Origin: Treponema sp.
GTDB lineage: Bacteria; Spirochaetota; Spirochaetia; Treponematales; Breznakiellaceae
DNA length: 35,102 nt
Direction: 5' to 3'
Assembly: GCA_031290455.1 (NCBI GenBank)
Contig: JAITNP010000233.1
Location: 1-35,102, forward strand
This document shows, piece after piece, positions 8,631 through 16,939 of this stretch (the stretch's first letter is position 1; each line of letters begins with the position of its first letter). The notes under the pieces were generated by a model. That model saw only the letters and a program-made list of their open reading frames with translations, had not been told where the DNA came from and did not search any database. The position numbers and the translations under genes are program-made.

Positions 8631-9755
8631 TTACGGGATGGTGTCAAAGTTGACCGTCCGGTACACATCCTCCCGGGAATGAAACCCATCCCGGATCACC
8701 ACGTCCATATTCTCTTTGAACACGGCGATGGAATTTTCTATATATGAGGGAATCATGACGCCGCTTGCGTTATCCTCAAAGGTATCAGGAGGAACCGTAC
8801 GTTTTTCCGCGATGGCTATGGCAAGCTGGGCGGCTCTGACCGCGAGCTTCCCGATGGGCTTGTATACCGTCATAAGCTGCACCCCTTCCACAATCCGCTG
8901 ACAGCTTATCAGCTCCGCATCCTGGCCCACGACCACTACCTTCCCGGCAAGGCGGCGCTCGGACAAAAGCTGGATCACCGCCGAGGCGATCTGATCATTA
9001 CCGCAGGAAATAGCGTCAAAATCAATAGTTTCCTCGAATATGGCTCCGACTTTTACCAGGGCTTCGTCAAAACTCCACTGATCAAGCCAAATTTCCCGAA
9101 CCAACTCCAAGGCGCCGGACTCAATATGAGGATCAATTATTTCATGCAGGCCGGCGCTTATCGTGTAACTGTTGGAATCCACTATCGAACCGTTTACCAC
9201 CAGGTACCGGCCTTGGGGGACCACTGCGGTCAGCGCCCGCCCAAAGTGCCGGCCTACCTCCCGGTTATCAAAGGAGATGTACGCGTCGATGGGGACCCCG
9301 GTGATCAGCCGGTCATAGGCAATGACCGGTATTCCTTTCTCTCGAACCTGGCGTATCACACCGCTGATTGCCTCGGTGTCATTGGCGATAACCACCAACA
9401 GGTCGATTTTCTGGCCCACCATGTAGTTGATCTGGGCAATCTGTTCCCGGGTCCCCCCGGCGGAGAGCTGGACTATCACCTTGGCCCCCAATTCCTGGGC
9501 CGCCCCGGAAAAGACCTTCATATCCTTGTTCCATCGCTCAATGATGAAGGTATCGGTGGCAATGGAAAACCCGATGGTGAGCTTATTCACGGCAGCCTTA
9601 TCTGCGAGGCTACCGGCAGCTTTACCAGCACGGGTGGAAACGGACGGCGCCCCGGAGCCTGAAACCGGCGGGGGCGGCTTGTGATTACCGAAGCAGGCTG
9701 AAAAAAGAAACATCCCGCTGGCAACAATGACCAAGACGAATTGCTTTATTGGCAT
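8631..9755 (-). CDS. Second sugar-binding lipoprotein (XylF-like), no transporter partner
   Basis: About 374 aa. The start at 9755 (MPIKQFVLVIVASGMF) gives a clean lipoprotein signal ending in FSAC. The frame is open up to 9908, but the added residues look non-coding and no start in this region has a good SD, so the start is uncertain. The core is a type I periplasmic binding protein close to XylF: VIAYDRLITG, DAYISFDNREVG, VVVGQDAEL, LMTVYKPIGKLA. The usual GSPVDNNA loop is altered to NGSIVDSNS, so ligand specificity may differ. It ends 146 nt before chvE and lacks its own permease and ATPase. It may share GguAB or serve as the receptor of a sensor (inference). Confidence 0.8.
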   Translation of the reverse strand: MPIKQFVLVIVASGMFLFSACFGNHKPPPPVSGSGAPSVSTRAGKAAGSLADKAAVNKLTIGFSIATDTFIIERWNKDMKVFSGAAQELGAKVIVQLSAGGTREQIAQINYMVGQKIDLLVVIANDTEAISGVIRQVREKGIPVIAYDRLITGVPIDAYISFDNREVGRHFGRALTAVVPQGRYLVVNGSIVDSNSYTISAGLHEIIDPHIESGALELVREIWLDQWSFDEALVKVGAIFEETIDFDAISCGNDQIASAVIQLLSERRLAGKVVVVGQDAELISCQRIVEGVQLMTVYKPIGKLAVRAAQLAIAIAEKRTVPPDTFEDNASGVMIPSYIENSIAVFKENMDVVIRDGFHSREDVYRTVNFDTIP

Positions 9756-9920
9756 AGGTGTTTTGAAGAACCCGCTGGGAGAAATGTTTTCCGGGATACT
9801 GTCCTGCGATTGCTGGGGTGCATACCAGAGATTTTCCAAGGATGTAAAAACGGTCATACTACAACGGTGTTGAGACTGTCGGAAAAGTAGACAACACATA
9901 AAAACCATGCTATCCCGGAT

Positions 9921-10061
9921 TCAATCACGAAGCGTAACGCTCCCTTGACCGCGAACAAAACGGTCAATGATCATGTTCACTAATTCTTTATCATCACTGA
10001 TGCCGCTCAGTTCCTTTGCCTTGCTGACCATCTGGTCGTTTAATTCGATTGTCGCTATCAT
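9921..10061 (-). CDS. Orphan VapB-like antitoxin (46 aa)
   Basis: A 46-residue frame beginning MIATIELNDQMVSKAKELSG and continuing through KELVNMIIDRFVR to TLRD. The beta-strand followed by two helices, with the pattern ELND..VSKAKELSG..DDKELVNMIIDRFV, fits ribbon-helix-helix VapB-type antitoxins, which bind DNA as dimers and neutralise VapC ribonucleases. The start at 10061 is decided by a strong GGAGGA SD with a 6-nt gap. No vapC follows: the next gene is the XylF-like lipoprotein. On the other side lie a transposase tail and an sbcD remnant, so the toxin may have been lost. It could also act as a free regulator. The family match is by pattern only. Confidence 0.62.
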   Translation of the reverse strand: MIATIELNDQMVSKAKELSGISDDKELVNMIIDRFVRGQGSVTLRD

Positions 10062-10082
10062 AGTTCGTCCTCCATTACCTGT

Positions 10083-10111
10083 ATGCTACCACAAAAAAGG
10101 CGGTTTCGCAA
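10083..10111 (-). promoter_or_regulatory. Likely promoter of the VapB-like gene
   Basis: On the minus strand TTGCGA (10111-10106), a 17-nt spacer and TAGCAT (10088-10083), each 4 of 6 to consensus. The start would be near 10076, 15 nt before the ATG. The -35 box lies inside the left arm of the inverted repeat 10105-10136. Confidence 0.4.
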
Positions 10112-10136
10112 CTCACGGAACGCCATGAGGTGCGAA
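10105..10136. repeat. 11-bp inverted repeat over the VapB-like promoter
   Basis: TTCGCAACTCA (10105-10115) and TGAGGTGCGAA (10126-10136) are inverted copies with one mismatch around a 10-nt centre. The left arm covers the putative -35 box of the VapB-like gene, so it could be an autoregulatory operator. The same bases also encode the end of the transposase remnant. Confidence 0.45.
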
Positions 10137-10190
10137 GGTGTACTCTGAAAAGACCTCGTAAGGCGTCCGATAGCCTAAAGCATTGCGGGA
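10113..10190 (-). pseudogene. C-terminal tail of an insertion-sequence transposase
   Basis: On the minus strand a frame reads RNALGYRTPYEVFSEYT and stops at 10113-10115. The block ALGYRTPYEVF is the familiar C-terminal end of DDE transposases of the IS30/IS3 type. Nothing of the catalytic core remains: the frame joins the sbcD remnant at the hairpin 10178-10199. It is a scar of an old insertion and deletion. The match is short, so the exact IS family is not resolved. Confidence 0.5.
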
Positions 10191-10199
10191 GCAATGCTT
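10178..10199. repeat. 9-bp perfect hairpin at the transposase/sbcD junction
   Basis: AAGCATTGC and GCAATGCTT flank the 4-nt loop GGGA. It sits where recognisable transposase tail (minus) gives way to recognisable sbcD-like sequence (plus), so it may mark the rearrangement point. Confidence 0.45.
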
Positions 10200-10455
10200 C
10201 CCCGTGGCCGGAGATGTCTTTGATACTGGTACCCCAAGCTACCGGGATCAGGAACTGTACTACCGTTTTTTGTGCCGGACATCCGCAGAGGAGGTACTGG
10301 TCCTCGCCGATGCACAGGGAGCGCCGGAACTGATAGTCTGCGCCGTTCCCTACCTACGGGACCAGGATATACCCATGGTCGCCCTGGGGCGCCTGTTTAC
10401 CGCCCGTGGGCAAACCGTCCCGCTCTTCCCCCCTTCAAGCCCCAAACCCCGGTAA
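10198..10455 (+). pseudogene. sbcD: Doubly deleted sbcD (exonuclease SbcCD subunit D) remnant
   Basis: The plus frame reads VAGDVFDTGTPSYRDQELYY, the second metal-binding block of SbcD-type Mre11 nucleases (GDVFDTGxPS). It jumps to VLVLADAQGAPELIVCAVPY followed by LRDQDI, which in SbcD lies well after the missing NHD block. It jumps again to ALGRLFTARGQTV, which aligns with the GHLFTxGGQTV metal-binding block, its key His replaced by Arg. The N-terminal start, the NHDS motif and everything C-terminal are absent. The frame stays open to 10455 but cannot encode a working nuclease. No sbcC is seen nearby. Confidence 0.6.
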
Positions 10456-10491
10456 TAGCAAAAAAGTGACATGGCTGCGAAAGCGGCTCCA

Positions 10492-10520
10492 TTGTCAGGT
10501 TTGAGATTTTTTGCTATAAT
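10492..10520 (+). promoter_or_regulatory. Strong promoter giving a leaderless start at 10527
   Basis: TTGTCA (10492-10497), a 17-nt spacer and a perfect TATAAT (10515-10520). Counting 7 bases on from the end of the -10 box puts +1 at 10527, the A of the ATG. The gene has no Shine-Dalgarno sequence, which fits leaderless translation. Confidence 0.7.
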
Positions 10521-10526
10521 GAATAT

Positions 10527-10955
10527 ATGCCCCAATGGTCAAATATATGGAAAACCATTAACAAGTTCCCAGTAAAAGCGACGGATGTGCTGCATCAGCA
10601 CTGGCAAAAGTGGCAAAAACTGATTAAGCCGATTATCCTCGGTCTGGGAGGTTGCATCATCCTGGTTTTATGTCTGAGGGTGATAGTGCCGATGATAAAT
10701 CATGGCCCTAATACCTCGAGTCCTGCCCAGAAATTGGCGGATGCCTTTAAGCCCTTGGCTATTCCCCCGGAGGAACTCTTTCTCCCGGAGGAACCGGATT
10801 TTCTTCCGGGGGTACTCCTGGGCCGAGAGCCGCGGGACGCCTGGACTCCCGAGGATGCCCGGCCTTTTTGGACGGATCCTCTGGCAGCGGAGCCTGAATT
10901 GTGGCGGGATAGGATAGAAACCGTGATTGATGAGCTTATGGAAGGTATTCCATGA
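10527..10955 (+). CDS. Single-span membrane protein of unknown function
   Basis: 142 aa. A basic, aromatic N-terminus (residues 1-30) is followed by one membrane segment, IILGLGGCIILVLCLRVIV (about 36-54), and a Pro/Glu-rich outside domain with ELFLPEEPDFLPGVLLGREP. I do not recognise a family. Its last codons overlap the start of the next lipoprotein gene by 4 nt (ATGA), so the two are made together and probably act together at the cell envelope. The start is set by the promoter, which would make the mRNA leaderless. Confidence 0.7.
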   Translation: MPQWSNIWKTINKFPVKATDVLHQHWQKWQKLIKPIILGLGGCIILVLCLRVIVPMINHGPNTSSPAQKLADAFKPLAIPPEELFLPEEPDFLPGVLLGREPRDAWTPEDARPFWTDPLAAEPELWRDRIETVIDELMEGIP

Positions 10956-11956
10956 TTAAACCGTTTCTCAAGAGACAGGCCCTGCTCCAGGTGGGGTTGA
11001 TGGCAGCATGTTCCCTTATGGTATCCTGTAACCAAGGGGAGTTGCGCAATGGTCCCCCCAGGGATGCCGGTACGGTCCTTGCCGCCGTTCCCTGGGGGAA
11101 CGAGATAGTTCTTCCGGTGCTTCAGCCCCCTTCGGCGCCTGCTGTTTTGTCCTCCGAATCAAATCCCGTGCCGGTAAAATCCATACTGGAATCCTATCTC
11201 CCTACCTTTTTCTCTAACCGGGAACTGGAAAAGCCGGTTCCCTATTCACGAGTGGTCCGGGCCGCGGTTGGACAACTGGTAGAGATACCCTTCCGGGGAT
11301 CCGGCTGGGTGTATCTGGGGGAAGTGAATTCCCAGCAGGGTATCAACTATGATACCAGGCGGCTTGATAATGAGGGCCAGAATTTTGTTTTTCAGGCGGA
11401 AGCGACCGGTACCTATGGACTTAAATTTTATAAACAGGACTTTATCCAGGATTACGTTTTAAATGATTACGTTCAGGTGATAGTGGGCGAGGCCGCCGAG
11501 TCTTCTGGTAATCACAGACGGGTTATCGCGGAACCACGGGGGCCGGTACTTCCTAGGGAAATCAAAGTTTCGGCTCCTGTGGTGGAGCCAGCAGCCATAG
11601 CGCCACTGGCGGTTACGCCCGATGCAGTCGCCGCGCCGGTGGAGCAGCCTGCGGCCCCGCCTCCGAATACCCCCCCCATTGACTATCTGCAAAAGGCCGG
11701 GGAGGAGTACGGCGCCGGCAGGAGTGCGGAGGCCCTTTCCTTGCTGGAACAATTCCGGGTACAGTATCCCCTGGGGAGTGATGAAGCCTGGTGGCTCTAT
11801 GGTCAAGTGCTTGAAGCCGATAGTCCGGTACGGGATATACGTTCCGCCCTGGATTATTACCGTCGTCTAGTCCGGGAATACCCCCAAAGCTCCCGTTATG
11901 CTGATGTTAGACGGCGCATCGCCTACTTAGAGCGGTATTATTTTAACATCCAGTAG
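10952..11956 (+). CDS. TPR-containing envelope lipoprotein
   Basis: 334 aa. The N-terminus ends in SLMVSC (Cys26), a lipobox. A middle domain (about 85-175) contains GSGWVYLGEVNSQQGINYD and looks beta-rich. A Pro/Ala-rich linker (about 195-240) leads to a C-terminal pair of TPR-like helices (AGRSAEALSLLEQF, then IRSALDYYRRLVREYPQSSR). That end resembles BamD/YbgF-type repeats, but the protein as a whole is not BamD. It is translationally coupled to the membrane protein upstream (4-nt overlap). Probably a periplasmic scaffold; function unknown. Confidence 0.75.
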   Translation: MIKPFLKRQALLQVGLMAACSLMVSCNQGELRNGPPRDAGTVLAAVPWGNEIVLPVLQPPSAPAVLSSESNPVPVKSILESYLPTFFSNRELEKPVPYSRVVRAAVGQLVEIPFRGSGWVYLGEVNSQQGINYDTRRLDNEGQNFVFQAEATGTYGLKFYKQDFIQDYVLNDYVQVIVGEAAESSGNHRRVIAEPRGPVLPREIKVSAPVVEPAAIAPLAVTPDAVAAPVEQPAAPPPNTPPIDYLQKAGEEYGAGRSAEALSLLEQFRVQYPLGSDEAWWLYGQVLEADSPVRDIRSALDYYRRLVREYPQSSRYADVRRRIAYLERYYFNIQ

Positions 11957-12324
11957 GGAACTATCCAGGCGCCCCCGGGGAAGTTCGGCCCCGATACCGC
12001 CGCGGCTACCAAAAGATGGGTGTCATTTTTGCCAATGCTCAGTTCTTGTCTGCCAATGGTACCAAAATCGGGCCGTTGCGCTCCAATACTCAGGTAAGAC
12101 AGGTATTGGGCAAAGTGTTTGGCGGAAGGACGTGATCCGCTTGAAGGGCTATACGACTGCTTGAGAGACGGTACCGGATGCATAGCCCCCGCGAGGCATC
12201 TGAATTATCTGGCCACGATCTCAATCGCATATTCCGAATTGAAGCCCCCTATATTTTTTATAAAATTTCAGTAAAATTAAAGTAAAATCATAGCGTATCG
12301 CCTTATATACAAGGGAGAGAAAGT
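11957..12324. other. Gap upstream of recA with decayed coding-like sequence
   Basis: 368 nt with no supported gene. Plus-strand frames carry protein-like stretches (FGPDTAAATKRW resembles a peptidoglycan-binding repeat; ANAQFLSANGTKIGPL lies in another frame) broken by stops and frame changes, suggesting an eroded gene. The 3' part holds one copy of the dispersed repeat described at 12200. An A/T-rich stretch (12250-12295) with two AGTAAAAT words probably contains the recA promoter. No LexA-type operator is obvious. Confidence 0.35.
12200..12244 (+). repeat. Dispersed 45-bp repeat, copy 1
   Basis: This segment (core TTATCTGGCC, CGATCTCAATC, ATATTCCG, TTGAAG) matches the reverse complement of 30572-30615 at 39 of 45 aligned columns, with one single-base gap. 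Read in one frame it gives LNYLATISIAYSELK here and PDYLAPISIIYSALK in the other copy, so it may be the tail of a repeated, decayed protein gene. Confidence 0.6.
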
Positions 12325-13722
12325 GTGGCAAAAATGAATGATACTGAAAAATCAAAGATAGGGGCCTCGGAAAAGTTCCGGGGGACTTCCCCGGCATCCA
12401 CCGAAGAAAAGGAAAAAGCCCTGGAAGCCGCCCGGCTCCAGATAGAAAAGCAGTTTGGTTCCGGTTCGCTCATGAAGCTGGGAACCCACATCAATGCCGC
12501 GGGCATCGAGGTGATCCCTTCGGGATCCATACTGCTGGATGAGGCCCTGGGTATCGGCGGCTATCCCCGGGGGCGTATCATCGAAATTTACGGGCCTGAA
12601 TCTTCGGGTAAGACGACCTTGGCCCTTCATGCGGTCGCTGAGGCCCAGAAACTGGGGGGCATCGCCGCCTTTGTGGATGCCGAACATGCCCTGGACCCGA
12701 TATACGCGAAGAACCTGGGGGTCAATATCGACGAACTCTGGATTTCTCAGCCCGATACCGGGGAACAGGGCCTGGAAATCGCCGAAAGTCTGATCCGTTC
12801 CGGGGCGGTGGACGTTATTGTGGTGGATTCCGTGGCGGCCCTGACCCCCCAGGCGGAAATTGAGGGGGATATGGGAGACTCCCACATGGGCCTCCAGGCA
12901 CGGCTCATGAGCCAGGCTCTGCGCAAGCTCACCGCAACGATCGGCAAGTCCCGGACCATTCTCATCTTCATCAACCAGATCCGCATGAAAATCGGGATCA
13001 TGTTCGGGAACCCTGAAACCACCACCGGGGGGAATGCCCTCAAGTTCTACGCTTCGGTACGGCTTGAGGTCCGTAAAACCGACACCATAGAAAAGGGTGA
13101 TGCCGATGCCATTGGCAACCGGGTGCGGGTCAAGGTGGTGAAAAACAAGGTGGCCCCTCCGTTCAGGCGGGTGGAACTGGAAATCATGTTCGGCAAGGGG
13201 GTTTCCGCCATCGGTAGTCTCCTGGACGCGGCGGTTAAATATGAAATTATCGATAAGAAGGGCGCCTGGTATGCCTACGAGGAAGAGAAAGTGGGCCAGG
13301 GCCGGGATAACGCCAAGGTCTACCTGGAAGAAAATCCGGCTATTGCCAAAGAAGTGGAAACAAAGCTGCGGAAGATCATGTTCCCCGGCAGGGAATTGCC
13401 GCAATCCGGGTGCCATTCCGCCGGAGGGGATATAAAGAAAAACGAAGCAAAGAAAATCCCTGATATCCAGGCGGATAACACCACGGAAGCAGCGCAAGCG
13501 GTGGTATCAGCCCTCGCGGAGCCTACGGTCCAGGTTTATGAGGAAGCTGCCTCACCGGAACCGGCGGAGGCTCCCACCCCAGGCGCAGCCCAAGTTCCTG
13601 CGGAGGTTCCGGCGAAAGTTGCCACCTCGGTTGCCGAGACACCTCCGCCTTCCGGGGAAACTCCTGCCAGAGGACCCGGCCGTCCCCGGAAAATCTCCCC
13701 ATACCCTGGGTATGGAACCTAA
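12325..13722 (+). CDS. recA: RecA recombinase with extended C-terminal tail
   Basis: 465 aa against about 350 in most bacteria. The core is standard: Walker [10 protein letters not shown] (90-98), the loop 1 region [38 protein letters not shown] for loop 2, and [17 protein letters not shown]. It catalyses strand exchange and homologous repair in the cytoplasm. After the usual end of the core (about residue 370) comes a roughly 95-residue Pro/Ala/Glu-rich low-complexity tail ending in RGPGRPRKI, an AT-hook-like DNA-binding motif. The start is GTG at 12325 with GGGAGAG upstream; an ATG three codons later is the alternative. It converges on rodA with only 14 nt between the stops. Confidence 0.96.
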   Translation: MAKMNDTEKSKIGASEKFRGTSPASTEEKEKALEAARLQIEKQFGSGSLMKLGTHINAAGIEVIPSGSILLDEALGIGGYPRGRIIEIYGPESSGKTTLALHAVAEAQKLGGIAAFVDAEHALDPIYAKNLGVNIDELWISQPDTGEQGLEIAESLIRSGAVDVIVVDSVAALTPQAEIEGDMGDSHMGLQARLMSQALRKLTATIGKSRTILIFINQIRMKIGIMFGNPETTTGGNALKFYASVRLEVRKTDTIEKGDADAIGNRVRVKVVKNKVAPPFRRVELEIMFGKGVSAIGSLLDAAVKYEIIDKKGAWYAYEEEKVGQGRDNAKVYLEENPAIAKEVETKLRKIMFPGRELPQSGCHSAGGDIKKNEAKKIPDIQADNTTEAAQAVVSALAEPTVQVYEEAASPEPAEAPTPGAAQVPAEVPAKVATSVAETPPPSGETPARGPGRPRKISPYPGYGT

Positions 13723-13736
13723 TTGCAGGTATCCCG

Positions 13737-15047
13737 CTAATGGCCATACCTTCGTACCGACACACTCATGGCCAACCCTATCCCGGTCATGGCCGAAATG
13801 ATGGCCGATCCTCCATAGGACATGAACAGCAGGGGTATCCCCGTTATGGGCATGATCCCCATGGTCATCCCTACATTGATGAAAAAATGAAAGATATACA
13901 TGGCGGACAACCCTGCGGTGATATAGGCGCCGAAGGTATCGGAGGTGGATTTCATGATCCGGACAAGCCGTAGGCAGATGAGGAGGAAGAGGGCAAAAAC
14001 CAGGATGCCCCCGACAAGCCCCCATTCCTCGGTAAAGATTGAGAAGATAAAATCCGTGCTCTGCTGGGGGAGAAACCGGTAATGGCTCTGGGTTCCCTGG
14101 AGATAGCCCTTTCCCCAGAGGCCCCCGGAACCGATGGCGGTAATGGATTGAATGATGTTCCACCCCGCCCCCTTGGGGTCCACATTGGGATCCAGGAATA
14201 CGATGAGCCGCATGAGCTGATAATCCTTGAGTACCTTATGGGACAGAAAGGAGGCCCCGAGGGAAAAAATAACCACCGCAACCCCATACACGATCCAGAA
14301 AAAATACTGCTTCTTATAGAGGAGCAATCCCAGGAGGGCTATTATCCCAACCACGGCCAGAGCCAGGATGGTAGCCCCCACAAACCGGGCATTGGTCAGA
14401 ATTATGAGGGAGGGCAGGGTATTTCTCAGAATATACTGCTGCCACAGGGGCAACACCATGATGGTTCCCGTTAACCCAATAAAGGCCCCTAAGAAAATGA
14501 CGTACTTGATGGAAACCCCCGCAATAAAGGTCATGACCAGGAGAATGGGGATGAACACCAGGGACGTTCCAAAATCAGGCTGAATCAGCACCAGCCCCAT
14601 GGGGATGAACACAATAATGCAGGATATCAGGAACCGGAGAAAAGCATCGGGTTTCTGTTTTGAATTATGCAAATACCGGGCAAGAAACAGGATGGTGGTG
14701 ATCTTGGCAAACTCTGAGGGCTGTATGCCGAAGGAACCAATACCTATCCAGGCACGGGCACCGTTCACGGTGTGGCCGAATACACAGGTATAGGTGAGCA
14801 ACCCAAGGGTCCCCAGGTAGAAATAGAGAGCAAGGCCCAGGAGCCGCCGGTAATCAACCATGGCCAACACCAGGGCGAGGATGAACCCACTGATACCCCA
14901 GATTATCTGCTTGATATATTCGGTGGAAACCACGACCCCTGCGGAGGTCATCCCCGATGAATAGATAAACAGTACCCCGCAGACCATCAGCACGATGGCT
15001 GCCAAGAGGAGGAAAAAATCAATTTCCAGCATATCCTCTAGTTTCAT
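13737..15047 (-). CDS. rodA: RodA peptidoglycan glycosyltransferase (SEDS family)
   Basis: A 436-aa polytopic protein with about 10 membrane segments. SEDS landmarks include LPQQSTDFIFSIFTEEWG (with the conserved Asp) and the C-terminal PITGIPLLFMSYGGSA. It polymerises lipid II glycan strands during side-wall elongation, in complex with the class B PBP encoded just upstream. Its ATG overlaps the PBP2 stop by one base (TAATG), so the pair is coupled. It is the last gene of the mreB operon and meets recA head-on. Confidence 0.94.
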   Translation of the reverse strand: MKLEDMLEIDFFLLLAAIVLMVCGVLFIYSSGMTSAGVVVSTEYIKQIIWGISGFILALVLAMVDYRRLLGLALYFYLGTLGLLTYTCVFGHTVNGARAWIGIGSFGIQPSEFAKITTILFLARYLHNSKQKPDAFLRFLISCIIVFIPMGLVLIQPDFGTSLVFIPILLVMTFIAGVSIKYVIFLGAFIGLTGTIMVLPLWQQYILRNTLPSLIILTNARFVGATILALAVVGIIALLGLLLYKKQYFFWIVYGVAVVIFSLGASFLSHKVLKDYQLMRLIVFLDPNVDPKGAGWNIIQSITAIGSGGLWGKGYLQGTQSHYRFLPQQSTDFIFSIFTEEWGLVGGILVFALFLLICLRLVRIMKSTSDTFGAYITAGLSAMYIFHFFINVGMTMGIMPITGIPLLFMSYGGSAIISAMTGIGLAMSVSVRRYGH

Positions 15048-16939
15048 TATTCCCTGCGCCCCTGAGCAGATGGACTCGAATAATCCAGCCCCATGGTCCG
15101 TCCCAGGACCTGTACCGCTTCTTCATAAGTTTGTTCGGCAAAGATACCCTGAAAAATGATGGCCGAGGCATAGGTCCCCCACCATTGCCAATTGTTGACC
15201 GCTTCCACAATGACGGAAACGACTATCCGTTCATCGGGATTATCCGTTTCGTAGGGGGCGAAGGCCGTAACCCAGGAATGCCATTGATTCTGTAGGCCCA
15301 CCTCTCCGGTACCGGTCTTCCCCGCGATGGCAACGGATCTGATGTTCAGAACCGGCCGGGCGGTCCCTTCACTGATAACACTCCGCATATCCCGGCGGAC
15401 AGTCCTGAAAATAGCGGGATCGATGTCGCTTTTATGGAGTACCTTGGGGGTAACCTGCTGTTCCATCACACCGGTCAGGGGGTCCCGGACTTCCTTGAGG
15501 ATATGGGGCGCGTAGATGATGCCATCATTCACCACCATGGCCACCATATCGGCCATTTGGAGGGGCGTTACCAGGGTATAGCCCTGGCCAATGGATATGT
15601 TCATCGTATCCCCCCCAACCCAGCGTTCATGAAAACGGCGCTCCTTCCACTGCGGCGTCGGAATGAACCCGGAAATCTCCCCGGGAAGGTCAATGCCCGT
15701 GGCCTCCCCATACCCGTATTCCCGGGAGTATGATACAATACGCTCGACTCCCAGGTAATCCCGTCCCACGGTCCAGTAATAAATATCGCAGGACTGGGCC
15801 ATGCCCTGCTGCAGGTTCAGGCGTCCGTGCCCGGGCCTCCTGATATGGCAACGCCAGAGCCGGTCCCCGTAGGTCAGTTCCCCCAGACAATCCACGGTTT
15901 GCTCCGGTGGGAAGGCGTTTTCCGCTAAGATACCGGTGGTCATCACGATCTTAAAGGTAGACGCCGGGGGATAGCTTGACTGGATGGCCCGGTTAAGAAA
16001 GGGTTTATTGGGATCATTGATAAGGGTCTGGTATTCGATCCCCATGTCGCTGCGGTTAAAGATGTTGGGATCATACCAGGGATAGGAAACCATGGCGAGA
16101 ATTTCACCGGTGGTGGGACGCAGCACCACCGCCGCGCCGATACGTTTACCCAGGGCTTTTTCGGCTAATTGCTGGATCTGCCAGTCTATGGAAAGTACGA
16201 GGTTCTTACCCATCACCGGGGAGTTCCGGGTCGTATGCTCCCCGGCCACCCGGCGTCCCCGGACATCGACGATACGGGTTTCCTGGCCTTCCTTCCCCCG
16301 TAACAGCTCATCGTACTGCCGTTCTATCCCGGCCTTGCCGATCAGATCCCCCTGATGATACCCCTTGTTATAGAGCATGGTGAGTTCATCCCGGGTAATG
16401 TCCCCCACATACCCGATGATATGGGAAAGGCTGCCGGTGTCCACATAATTCCGCATGGGCTTGGACTGCCAGGAAACTCCCGGCAGGGAATCCACCTGTT
16501 CCGCCAGGGCGGCGATGGTGTTAAAGGGAACATCGACCGCCACCTCCACGGGCTGGTACAGGTAATAATATTGCGGAGGTATTTTCCGCTCAATATACTC
16601 CCGGGACATACTGAGGATCTGCGCAACCCTGCCGATAAGGTCCACGATTTCCCCGGCGGGTACTTCCGCGGGGGTAATGCTGACCGCGAATGAATCGGTG
16701 TTGAGCACCAGGGGTTGATTGAAGGTACGGTCGTAGATTTCTCCCCGTTGCGCGGGAATAACCGTAACCCGGCGGGCGATGTTCTGCGCCTGGTCACGGT
16801 ACTTTTCCCCACTTAAGATCTGCATACTAAAAAGCCGCAGGGCATAGATAAGAAAAATAAGGATAAAGAGGATCCGCACCAGGATGATCCGCTTTCCCGA
16901 TAGTGCTGCGTCCTCAGGGTTTGGAGATAACAATGCCAT
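15047..16939 (-). CDS. mrdA: Penicillin-binding protein 2 (elongation transpeptidase)
   Basis: 630 aa. One N-terminal membrane anchor (about 19-38) is followed by the PBP dimerisation domain and a C-terminal transpeptidase domain. SSYPPASTFK contains the SxxK active site (STFK), QSCDIYYW is the SxN-equivalent motif in the Ser-x-Asp form usual for PBP2, and GKTGTGE is the KTG box. It cross-links peptidoglycan made by RodA in the elongasome. The ATG overlaps the mreD stop by one base (TGATG). Confidence 0.94.
   Translation of the reverse strand: MALLSPNPEDAALSGKRIILVRILFILIFLIYALRLFSMQILSGEKYRDQAQNIARRVTVIPAQRGEIYDRTFNQPLVLNTDSFAVSITPAEVPAGEIVDLIGRVAQILSMSREYIERKIPPQYYYLYQPVEVAVDVPFNTIAALAEQVDSLPGVSWQSKPMRNYVDTGSLSHIIGYVGDITRDELTMLYNKGYHQGDLIGKAGIERQYDELLRGKEGQETRIVDVRGRRVAGEHTTRNSPVMGKNLVLSIDWQIQQLAEKALGKRIGAAVVLRPTTGEILAMVSYPWYDPNIFNRSDMGIEYQTLINDPNKPFLNRAIQSSYPPASTFKIVMTTGILAENAFPPEQTVDCLGELTYGDRLWRCHIRRPGHGRLNLQQGMAQSCDIYYWTVGRDYLGVERIVSYSREYGYGEATGIDLPGEISGFIPTPQWKERRFHERWVGGDTMNISIGQGYTLVTPLQMADMVAMVVNDGIIYAPHILKEVRDPLTGVMEQQVTPKVLHKSDIDPAIFRTVRRDMRSVISEGTARPVLNIRSVAIAGKTGTGEVGLQNQWHSWVTAFAPYETDNPDERIVVSVIVEAVNNWQWWGTYASAIIFQGIFAEQTYEEAVQVLGRTMGLDYSSPSAQGRRE

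Noticed and set aside
11938..12183. An 81-codon minus-strand frame upstream of recA
   Set aside because: It has no SD, overlaps the end of the lipoprotein gene, and protein-like stretches occur in other frames of the same DNA, so decayed sequence is likelier than a gene.
13706..13749. GGTATGG/CCATACC pairing as a shared recA/rodA terminator
   Set aside because: The loop is about 30 nt, most of it between the two stop codons, and no T-run follows on either strand.
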